DNA of 58,992 bases, taken from the NCBI GenBank assembly GCA_031272505.1, contig JAISTQ010000022.1:1-58992 (forward strand), given 5' to 3'. Below are positions 19,797 through 26,944 of this stretch, in pieces. Numbering within the stretch: position 1 is the first letter of the stretch; every line of letters begins with the position of its first letter. This DNA is from Propionibacteriaceae bacterium (GTDB taxonomy: Bacteria; Actinomycetota; Actinomycetes; Propionibacteriales; Propionibacteriaceae). Made by a program: the position numbers and the translations under genes. The notes beneath the pieces were generated by a model. The model saw only the letters and a program-made list of their open reading frames with translations. It searched no databases and had not been told where the DNA came from.

Positions 19797-20755
19797 ATGA
19801 AGAGGCGCAGCACCAAGGCCGCGAGGATCAGCGCCCCGAAGGCCGTCAGGTAGATGATCTGCTGCCGCTCCCGCGGGGCGGCGGTGCCGTAGGTGCGGGA
19901 GATGGTGGTGGTGTAGGCGAGGATCGCGCCGATGACCAGCCCGCCGACCAGCCCGCCCAGGTGCCCCTGCCAGGAGATGCCGGATTGGTAATTCGCCACC
20001 GTGAAGATGACGTTGATGCCCACCCAGAACAGGATGGAACGGACGTCCGCCTTCAGTTTCAGCGCGATCACCAGCAGCCCGCCCATCAGGCCGAACACCG
20101 CTCCCGAAGCGCCGAGGGTGGAGGTCGTCGGGCCCGCCAGCCAAAGGATGGCGGCCGAGCCCGCCAGCCCGGAAAGCAGATAGAGCGCCAGGAAGCGGCC
20201 CCGTCCCACAATCCGCTCCAACTGCGGGCCGAGGAACCACAGCGCCAGCATGTTGAACGCCAGGTGCAGGAAGCCCTCGTGGGCGAACATTGAGGTGATC
20301 GGCTGCCAGTACGCGCCGTTCAGAAAGCCGGGTACGAACACGCCGTCGTCGGTCATCGCGCACATTGCGGCCGTGCTGGCGGTGGGGTAGTAGTGCGTCG
20401 GATCGCCGATCACATTGCACTGCCCCTGCAAGGACAGCGCCAGCCAACTGGAGAGGTTGAGCCGCGCCAGATACGTGCAGATCGTGATGGACAGGAAGAC
20501 CACCACGTTGATGCCGATCAGGGTGACGGAGCTGACCGTCGGGTCTGACGAAAGCAGCCCCCCGAACGGCCCCCTTCCCGTCCGCGAGGCTTTTGAGCCT
20601 TTCTTCACACAATCCGGGCACTGATACCCGACCGCCGCCGACACCATGCATTCGGGGCAGATCCCCCGCCCACACCGTTGGCAGCGCACATAGGTGACCC
20701 GGTCCTTATGCCGGTAGCACCGTAGCTGCGTCCCCGAATAATTCGCTTCACTCAC
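19793..20755 (-). CDS. Rhomboid-family intramembrane serine protease with N-terminal zinc-binding motif
   Basis: 320 residues. The N-terminus has a B-box-like cluster of Cys/His pairs (C-x2-H, C-x2-C, C-x3-C, C-x2-C, residues ~13-49) that probably binds zinc in the cytoplasm. Six or seven membrane segments follow, including HEGFLHLAFNM (the conserved His/Asn loop), GASGAVFG with catalytic Ser217 and WQGHLGG with catalytic His265. Rhomboids cut transmembrane substrates within the bilayer; the substrate here is unknown. A TTG six bases further upstream is in frame, but the GTG giving MSEANYSG lies 7 nt after TACCCT and is preferred. Its stop overlaps the acyltransferase start. Confidence 0.88.
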   Translation of the reverse strand: MSEANYSGTQLRCYRHKDRVTYVRCQRCGRGICPECMVSAAVGYQCPDCVKKGSKASRTGRGPFGGLLSSDPTVSSVTLIGINVVVFLSITICTYLARLNLSSWLALSLQGQCNVIGDPTHYYPTASTAAMCAMTDDGVFVPGFLNGAYWQPITSMFAHEGFLHLAFNMLALWFLGPQLERIVGRGRFLALYLLSGLAGSAAILWLAGPTTSTLGASGAVFGLMGGLLVIALKLKADVRSILFWVGINVIFTVANYQSGISWQGHLGGLVGGLVIGAILAYTTTISRTYGTAAPRERQQIIYLTAFGALILAALVLRLFI

Positions 20756-20795
20756 ACCCAATAGGGTACCGTCCCGCGCTTGCCGAAGTTGGAGC

Positions 20796-22571
20796 TTACT
20801 CGTCGTCCTCGAAGTCCGGGTTCTTCAATTCGGTGCCGATCTGTTCGGCGTCCAGCTCCTTGAGGGCGATGTTCAACAGCCTGGACGGGTACTGGCCCTC
20901 GTCGCGGATCTGCAGCAACTGATCCCGTTGCGCCTCAATTAGGGCCATCCGCAGCTCGTTCACCTCGGCGCGCAGCTCCGAAGACTGGCAGTAGTCGATC
21001 TCGGCCAGATGCACGTTGATGAGGATGTGTTCGCGGGCGCTCTCGCGCACCCCTTGGGAGTACTCCGAGCCGTCCGCGCGGCGCAAATCCGGGTTTTCCA
21101 GCTGGGCGATGGCGGCGGCCGCCAACTCGGCGCGCAGATCCGTCATCTGTTGATCCCGGATGTCCGTGGGCGCGCCGGAGACTTTCAGCCGACGGGTCAG
21201 GAAGGGCAGCAAGCCGCCCTGGAGCACCAGCGTCCCGCCCGCGACGATGAAGGCGGTGGTCACCAACAGCGGCCGGTATTCGATGTCGAACGGCAGCGAC
21301 TGGGCGGCTGCCAAAGTGACCGCTCCGCGCATCCCCGCCCAGACCAGCACCGTGCCGTCCTTCCAGTTGAACCGTTCGGCGGCCAAGTAATCCAGGTCGT
21401 TGATGCGGCGTTTGAGCTTCTTCTTCACCTGGTTCACGCGCGCGGCCTGCGCGGCCGGATGCATTCCGCGGGCGAGCGCCTCCTGGTAGTGCGGATACTG
21501 GGTGATGTCCTCGGTGTCGAAATCGTCGAGTTTCTGCTGCAGCTCGCTGAGCCGCTCGCGCAGATGCGGATGCCGTCGATAGATGATGGAGAGCCGCCAG
21601 ATCGAGAAGGCCACGAAGATGCCGCGCACCAAGATGATCACGGTGGCGGCAATCGCGCCCAGCCAGACCGCCTCCCACAGGGTGCGTTGGGCATAGTGCA
21701 GCTGGCCGATGTGCTGGGTGAGCTGCAAGCCCATCAGCAGGAACACCATCGATTCGAGCAGCAGCTCGATCACCCGCCACACCGATTCTTCGTGGAGGCG
21801 CACCGAGGCGTCAATCTTCTGCGCCGAATGGTGCCCGTAGACCAGCCCGGCCACCACCGCGGCCACCAGCCCGGAGGCGTTCAGGTGCTCACAGGGGATG
21901 TAGGCGACGAAGGGGATCACAATCGCCATCGCCACCGACGGAATCTCCTGGTGGATGCGCTTGCGGATCCAGACATTCAACTGGCCCACGATCCAGCCAA
22001 CCGCCACCGCGACCACCACCGCGTAGACGAAATCCAACGCGATCTCCCACAGGGTGACGGAGGCAGCGGCCGCGGCGACCGCCGAGCGCAGCAGCACCAA
22101 GGCGGACGCGTCGTTGAGCATGGCTTCGCCCTCCAGCACGGTGACGATCCGGTTCGACACCCCGGCGCGACGCACGATGCTGGTAGCCACCGCGTCGGTG
22201 GGGGAGAGGATCGCGCCCAGGGCGATGCCCAAGGGCAGCGGCAGGCCGGGCACCAGCCACGTCATCAAAAAGCCGATGATCACCGCGGTGGCGATCACCA
22301 GGATCACCGAGAAAGTGGAGATGGTGCGGAAATCGCGGCGGAATTCCATGATCGGGGTGTTCACGGCGGTGGAATAGAGCAACGGGGGCAGGATGCCGCC
22401 CAGAATCCACTCCGGATCGACGCCGGTGAACTCTGAAGCGAACGGCAGAAAGCTGGCCCCCACGCCGAGCGCGAGCAGCAGCAGCGGGGCGGCGACGCCG
22501 AGTTTTGGCGCGGCGGTGTTCACCAACACCACTACCAGCACGCCAATGACCGCGATCGTCAGGATTTCCAC
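20796..22571 (-). CDS. Na+/H+ antiporter, CPA1 (NhaP-like) family
   Basis: 591 residues with about 12 hydrophobic segments in the first ~430. Motifs are ILSPTDAVATS (ion-binding Asp in the unwound helix), EGEAMLNDASALVL (the ND motif of electroneutral CPA1 exchangers) and the late WAGMRGAVTLAAA. A long hydrophilic C-terminal tail with predicted helices (residues ~430-591) is probably a cytoplasmic regulatory domain. It exchanges Na+ (or another monovalent cation) for H+ across the cytoplasmic membrane in pH and salt homeostasis. The GTG start is 6 nt after TAGGGT with no ribosome binding site. It lies only 40 bp upstream of the rhomboid start, on the same strand. Confidence 0.9.
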   Translation of the reverse strand: MEILTIAVIGVLVVVLVNTAAPKLGVAAPLLLLALGVGASFLPFASEFTGVDPEWILGGILPPLLYSTAVNTPIMEFRRDFRTISTFSVILVIATAVIIGFLMTWLVPGLPLPLGIALGAILSPTDAVATSIVRRAGVSNRIVTVLEGEAMLNDASALVLLRSAVAAAAASVTLWEIALDFVYAVVVAVAVGWIVGQLNVWIRKRIHQEIPSVAMAIVIPFVAYIPCEHLNASGLVAAVVAGLVYGHHSAQKIDASVRLHEESVWRVIELLLESMVFLLMGLQLTQHIGQLHYAQRTLWEAVWLGAIAATVIILVRGIFVAFSIWRLSIIYRRHPHLRERLSELQQKLDDFDTEDITQYPHYQEALARGMHPAAQAARVNQVKKKLKRRINDLDYLAAERFNWKDGTVLVWAGMRGAVTLAAAQSLPFDIEYRPLLVTTAFIVAGGTLVLQGGLLPFLTRRLKVSGAPTDIRDQQMTDLRAELAAAAIAQLENPDLRRADGSEYSQGVRESAREHILINVHLAEIDYCQSSELRAEVNELRMALIEAQRDQLLQIRDEGQYPSRLLNIALKELDAEQIGTELKNPDFEDDE

Positions 22572-22619
22572 GCGTTTACCCTACTGAAATGGCAGGTGCG
22601 GTAATGGTCGATCCAAAAA

Positions 22620-24263
22620 CTATTCGAAGAGTAATCCGGTGGTGTCGGCGGGACATTCGGCAGGTGGGGCGGCGCGGGAGACGAGATAGGCGTCGATGGC
22701 GGAGGTGGCGCATTCGGAGTAGCCGTAGGAGGTGTGGCCGAAGGTGTTCGTTTTCATCAGGTAGGCGTTCGGCAGCCGGGCGGCGGTGGTGGCGGCCGCG
22801 TCATAATTCGTCGCCGCGTCATACGGGGAGCCCACCAGCAGCAGCGGGTTGCGGGTGGCTTTGTTGAACGGGCCGCGATAGGCGTCCTCGTCCTTGCCCG
22901 TCCAATACTTGGTGGCGCACACCGCGCTCTCCCAGAGCCAGATCCGGCCAAAGTGCGGGGAGGCGGCATCGGCGCGCGCGACGTTCTTCGCCCAGGAACT
23001 CTGCCAGGTGGGGTTGCGGCTGTCGGTGCAGAGCACCGCCGAGAACGACTCCACCGAGTTGTTGTAGCCGAACGCCGCCTTGGAGTTGATCCGCTGCAGC
23101 TTCGCCAAAGCCACCTTGGAGGCTGTCAACGCCTTCATCTTCAGGCTCGGGTTCTGTTTCGGATCGGTGCTCACCAGCAGATTCGCCGTCAACGTCGCCC
23201 ACGATTCGATGCCCGCCGGGGTGTAGAGCGATTCCAGCGTCAACTGCTCATAGGCCTGCCAGGAATCCAAGCTCACAATCGGCAGCGGCTTGACCTTGAT
23301 CCGCTCCACCAACGTGTTGAAGCTGGTGGCGGGATCGGGTGCCAGCGGGCAAGCCGGGGCACCCACTTCGACGCAGCGGGTGAACACCGCCTCCAGCGTC
23401 TGCTGGGCGGCTTTCGCGGCGCCGATGCGGATGGTGGACGGGATGTATTTCGTGGCTTTGGTGCCCGCCCAGGCCACCGGTTCGACCACGCCGTCCATCA
23501 CGATCGCGCGCACCCGATCCGGGTAGAGGCTGGCGTACACCGAGCCGATGTACGAGCCGTAGGAGAAGCCGAGGTAAGTCAGATAGGGCTGGTGGAAGGC
23601 CCGGCGCAGCACATCCAGATCGCGGGCCACCTCCGCTGTCGACATTGATTTCGCCAAGGCGTTCTTCGAGCAATTCACCGCAATCGCCTTCGCGGAGGCC
23701 AGGAATTTCTTCTGCTGCGTCGCGCCCACCGGAAAGGCCGTCCCCATGCCCGAGCCGACCGACTTGTATTGCTGCGAACTGCTCGCGAAGCACTGCAACG
23801 ACGTCGATTTCCCGATCCCGCGCGGATCAAAGCCGACGATGTCGAAATAGGTGCGCAGCGTCTTGGAGAACATGGACTTCGATTGGTACAGCAGCGTGAT
23901 CCCCGAGGAGCCTGGCCCGCCCGGATTGACGAACAGCACGCCGATCTTCTTCGCCTGGTTCGTCGCCTTCAGCCGCACCAACGCGATGGAGACCTGGGTG
24001 CCTTTCGGGTCGTCATAATCCAGCGGCACCTTCACCGTCCCGCACGAAAACCCCTTCTTGCACGACTTCGCCCACACCACTTTCGGATTCTTGACGCCCG
24101 CCGAGCGCTTTTGCTCCTTGGTGGACGTGGTGGCGGCCTTGACGGCGGGGGCGCTGACGGTGGAGACGCTGGGCGCTGCGACTGGCTCTGCCGCGGCGCT
24201 GGTGCAGGACATGACCAGCGCCGTCAACAGAGTGAATACCCCCACTAACGTACGTCCACTCAT
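22620..24263 (-). CDS. Secreted TAP-like alpha/beta-hydrolase (tripeptidyl aminopeptidase type)
   Basis: 547 residues from MSGRTLVG. It has an N-terminal signal sequence with a possible but atypical lipobox (LVMSC, Cys20) or alternatively cleavage after SAAA. The alpha/beta-hydrolase core shows FVNPGGPGSSG (oxyanion region), FDIVGFDPRGIGKS and GFSYGSYIG with nucleophile Ser234. The C-terminal TAP-like segment carries LLLVGSPYDAATNY (catalytic Asp region) and TFGHTSYG (His). Actinobacterial relatives are exported exo-peptidases or esterases. An ATG two codons upstream (24269) is also possible; TATGTT lies 8 nt before the chosen ATG, a weak leaderless signal. It is divergent from the CopZ-like gene. 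Confidence 0.85.
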   Translation of the reverse strand: MSGRTLVGVFTLLTALVMSCTSAAAEPVAAPSVSTVSAPAVKAATTSTKEQKRSAGVKNPKVVWAKSCKKGFSCGTVKVPLDYDDPKGTQVSIALVRLKATNQAKKIGVLFVNPGGPGSSGITLLYQSKSMFSKTLRTYFDIVGFDPRGIGKSTSLQCFASSSQQYKSVGSGMGTAFPVGATQQKKFLASAKAIAVNCSKNALAKSMSTAEVARDLDVLRRAFHQPYLTYLGFSYGSYIGSVYASLYPDRVRAIVMDGVVEPVAWAGTKATKYIPSTIRIGAAKAAQQTLEAVFTRCVEVGAPACPLAPDPATSFNTLVERIKVKPLPIVSLDSWQAYEQLTLESLYTPAGIESWATLTANLLVSTDPKQNPSLKMKALTASKVALAKLQRINSKAAFGYNNSVESFSAVLCTDSRNPTWQSSWAKNVARADAASPHFGRIWLWESAVCATKYWTGKDEDAYRGPFNKATRNPLLLVGSPYDAATNYDAAATTAARLPNAYLMKTNTFGHTSYGYSECATSAIDAYLVSRAAPPAECPADTTGLLFE

Positions 24264-24302
24264 TGCCATCAAACATAGCAGGCTTACCCTAGAAGCAGAC
24301 TG

Positions 24303-24317
24303 CCGATTACCAATCGG
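24303..24317. promoter_or_regulatory. Inverted repeat in the divergent promoter region
   Basis: CCGATT-ACC-AATCGG has 6-bp perfect arms and lies between the TAP-like hydrolase and CopZ-like genes, about 15 bp upstream of the latter's TAGACT box. It could bind a regulator; none is encoded next to it. Confidence 0.35.
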
Positions 24318-24341
24318 TGGGTGCGCGCGTAGACTGGGTTT

Positions 24342-24548
24342 ATGGGTATTTCGACTTATCAGGTGAAGGGGATCAGTTGCGGGCATTGCGTGGCCGCGAT
24401 CAAGGAAGAGGTGGGTGCGATTCCGGGGGTCACCGAGGTGGCGTTGGACACCACGGGCGTGTTGCAGATCACCTCGGATGCGCCGGTGGACGCGGCGGCG
24501 TTGCAGGCGGCTTTGGCTGAGGCCGGGGACGACTACGCGCTCGCGTAG
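24342..24548 (+). CDS. Heavy-metal-associated domain protein (CopZ-like metallochaperone)
   Basis: 68 residues forming a single HMA domain: YQVKGISCGHCVAAIKEEV contains the C-x2-C metal site in the usual first loop (GISCGHC in place of the common GMTCxxC), followed by the expected beta-alpha-beta pattern. Such proteins shuttle Cu(I) to P-type ATPases; no copper ATPase is in this window, so the partner lies elsewhere. The ATG follows TAGACT by 6 nt, a leaderless arrangement. The gene ends 3 bp from the convergent glmS stop. Confidence 0.9.
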   Translation: MGISTYQVKGISCGHCVAAIKEEVGAIPGVTEVALDTTGVLQITSDAPVDAAALQAALAEAGDDYALA

Positions 24549-24551
24549 CGC

Positions 24552-26396
24552 TCATTCGACGGTGACGCTCTTGGCCAGGTTGCGCGGCTGATCCACGTCG
24601 TAGCCGCGCAGGGTGGCTAGTTCGCAGGCGAAGATCTGCAGCGGGACGGAGGCCACCAGCGGCTGCAGGATGGTGGGCAGTTGCGGCAGCGGAATCAAGA
24701 CGTCGGCCAGCTCGGTGCCATCGGCGTCACCTTGCTCGGCGAGCACCACGGTGTACGCGCCGCGCGCCTGCACCTCTTTGATGTTGGAGATCACCTTCTC
24801 GTGCAGCCGGTCGCGCCCTTGCGGGGGCACGATCACGAAGACCGGCAGCCCCTCTTCCACCAAGGCTATCGGCCCGTGTTTGAGCTCGCCGGCGGGGAAG
24901 CCTTCGGCGTGCAGGTAGGAGATTTCCTTTAGCTTGAGCGCGCCCTCCAAGGCTGTCGGGTAGCCGACGTGACGGCCCAGGAAGAGCACCGACTTGGATT
25001 CCAGCAGCGACTTCGCGAGATCCAGGACGGGGGCGGAATCGTCCAACACCTGCTGGATCTTCGCCGGGGTGGCCTCCAGATCGCGCATCACGGCGGCGAT
25101 CTCGTCCGCATAGAGGGTGCCGCGCACCTGCGCCAGATAGAGGCCGAGCAGATAGCAGGCGGCCAACTGCGTCAAGAATGCCTTGGTGGAGGCGACGCCG
25201 ATCTCCGGGCCCGCGTGGGTGTAGAGCACCGCGTCGGCCTCGCGCGGAATGGTGGCGCCCACGGTGTTGCAGATCGCGATCACTTTCGCGCCCTGCTCCT
25301 TGGCGTGCTCCTGGGCGCCGCGGGTGTCGGCCGTCTCCCCGGATTGGCTGATGGTGATCACCAGCGTGTCCGAGGTGATGATCGGATCGCGGTAGCGGAA
25401 CTCGGAGGCGATCTCCACCTCGCAGGCGATCCGCGTCCAATGCTCGATGGCGTATTTGGCCACCAGCCCGGCGTGATACGCGCTGCCGCAGGCGATGATG
25501 ATGATCTTGTCGATCACCCGCAGCCGCTCGACCGGGATGCGCAACTCGTCAAGCTGCAGCTCGCCGTTCACCGAATAGCGGCCCAGCAGCGTGTCCGAGA
25601 TGGCTTGGGGCTGCTCGAAGATTTCTTTGCGCATGAACCAGTCATAGCCGCCCTTTTCGGCGGCGGAGACGTCCCACGTCACCTCGTAGGCGCGGCCCTG
25701 GGCGGGGTTGCCGTCAAAATCGGTGATGGTGATCGAATCGGTCGTCACCTCGACGACCTGGCCCTGGCCCATCTCGATGGCCCGGTTGGTGTGCTCGATG
25801 AACGCGGCTACATCGGAGGCGACGAAATTCTCGCCCTCGCCGACGCCCACCACCAGCGGCGAGTTCCGGCGGGCGGCCACCAGTAGTTGCGGATCTTCGC
25901 TGTCGATGGCGACCAGCGTGAACGCCCCCTCCAACTGGCGGCAGATGGTGCGCATCGCCTCGGCCAAGCCGACGCCGCGGGCCACTTCGAGGCCGAGCAG
26001 CTGGGCGGCCACCTCGGTGTCCGTCTGTGACGTGAAACGCACCCCTTGGGCTTCCAGCATCGGCTTCAGGGTGGCGAAGTTTTCGATGATGCCGTTGTGG
26101 ATCAGCGCGATCCGGCCATTCGCCGAGGTGTGCGGGTGCGCGTTCACATCCGTGGGGCTGCCGTGCGTCGCCCACCGGGTGTGCCCGATCCCGATATGCG
26201 CCTCCGGCAGCGGCCGCTCCTCCAGCTCCCCACACAGATTGGCGATCTTCCCCGACTTCTTCCGGACCTGCAACTCCCCATCCGAAATCGTGGCCACGCC
26301 GGCTGAGTCGTACCCGCGATACTCCATCCGCCGCAACCCGGAGACCAATACCTCCCGAGCATCCCGCGGCCCGACGTACCCGATAATTCCGCACAT
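24552..26396 (-). CDS. glmS: Glutamine--fructose-6-phosphate aminotransferase (isomerizing)
   Basis: 614 residues. It converts fructose-6-phosphate and glutamine to glucosamine-6-phosphate, the first committed step to UDP-GlcNAc and peptidoglycan. The start is fixed by chemistry and context: MCGIIGYVG puts the catalytic Cys at position 2, and the ATG lies 7 nt after TACAAT. The ATG three codons upstream overlaps that -10 box. The N-terminal glutaminase domain contains RMEYRGYDSAG, GHTRWATHG and HNGIIEN. Two SIS sugar-isomerase domains follow (ISQSGETADT, EGFPAGELKHGPIAL). The C-terminus ends in LAKSVTVE, as typical. No glmS ribozyme was recognised upstream. Confidence 0.97.
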   Translation of the reverse strand: MCGIIGYVGPRDAREVLVSGLRRMEYRGYDSAGVATISDGELQVRKKSGKIANLCGELEERPLPEAHIGIGHTRWATHGSPTDVNAHPHTSANGRIALIHNGIIENFATLKPMLEAQGVRFTSQTDTEVAAQLLGLEVARGVGLAEAMRTICRQLEGAFTLVAIDSEDPQLLVAARRNSPLVVGVGEGENFVASDVAAFIEHTNRAIEMGQGQVVEVTTDSITITDFDGNPAQGRAYEVTWDVSAAEKGGYDWFMRKEIFEQPQAISDTLLGRYSVNGELQLDELRIPVERLRVIDKIIIIACGSAYHAGLVAKYAIEHWTRIACEVEIASEFRYRDPIITSDTLVITISQSGETADTRGAQEHAKEQGAKVIAICNTVGATIPREADAVLYTHAGPEIGVASTKAFLTQLAACYLLGLYLAQVRGTLYADEIAAVMRDLEATPAKIQQVLDDSAPVLDLAKSLLESKSVLFLGRHVGYPTALEGALKLKEISYLHAEGFPAGELKHGPIALVEEGLPVFVIVPPQGRDRLHEKVISNIKEVQARGAYTVVLAEQGDADGTELADVLIPLPQLPTILQPLVASVPLQIFACELATLRGYDVDQPRNLAKSVTVE

Positions 26397-26470
26397 GCCC
26401 CCCATTGTACGGGTGCAACGTCGTGGTCGCTGCCCGCGTATCGGTGCTCGCTTCGAAATAAGATAGGCGT

Positions 26471-26944
26471 ATGCGAATTGTGTTGCAGCGGGCGTCGCGC
26501 GCCGAGGTGCGGGTGGACGGCGAGGTGGTGGGGCGGCTGCCGAGTCTGGGGCTGGTGTTGTTGGTGGGGGTGACGCACGACGACGGGCCGGCGCAGATCG
26601 AGAAGCTGGCCGACAAGGTGCTCGGGCTGCGGATCATTGACGCGGGCGCGCTGAGCCTGGACGAGCACTTGGACCAAGGGTGGTCGAAGGGGGACGTGTC
26701 GGCGTCGGAGATCAACGCGCCGATCCTGGTGGTTTCGCAGTTCACGTTGTACGCGGACACCCGCAAGGGCCGGCGGCCGAGTTGGTCGAATGCCGCCCCC
26801 GCCGAGGTCGCGGAGCCGATCATTGACGCCTTCGTCGCCGCGTTGCGAGCCCGGGGCGCGCACGTGGAGACGGGCAGCTTCGGCGCGTTGATGGAGGTGG
26901 AACTCGTCAACGCGGGCCCGGTGACCTTGATCCTCGAAGCCTGA
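26471..26944 (+). CDS. dtd: D-aminoacyl-tRNA deacylase
   Basis: 157 residues, the normal length for Dtd, which hydrolyses D-aminoacyl-tRNAs and so keeps D-amino acids out of proteins. It begins [13 protein letters not shown] and carries the signature [12 protein letters not shown] with the active-site SQFTL, followed by KGRRPSW. The C-terminal gateway motif reads [10 protein letters not shown], a small variation on the usual N-x-GPVT. The ATG follows TAAGAT by 6 nt. The gene is divergent from glmS and ends directly against the convergent PEP-utilising gene. Confidence 0.95.
   Translation: MRIVLQRASRAEVRVDGEVVGRLPSLGLVLLVGVTHDDGPAQIEKLADKVLGLRIIDAGALSLDEHLDQGWSKGDVSASEINAPILVVSQFTLYADTRKGRRPSWSNAAPAEVAEPIIDAFVAALRARGAHVETGSFGALMEVELVNAGPVTLILEA

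Noticed and set aside
18768-20675. A single 635-residue minus-strand frame that could be read as a fusion protein
   Set aside because: Its first ~290 residues are an Arg/Gly/Ala-rich shadow of the rhomboid gene in another frame; only the part from 19796 (MSEAIVFPGQG) is a real acyltransferase.
21009-22436. Long plus-strand frame opposite the Na+/H+ antiporter gene
   Set aside because: His/Gly/Arg/Gln-rich product without family motifs, lying exactly antisense to a well-supported transporter; typical of high-GC coding DNA.
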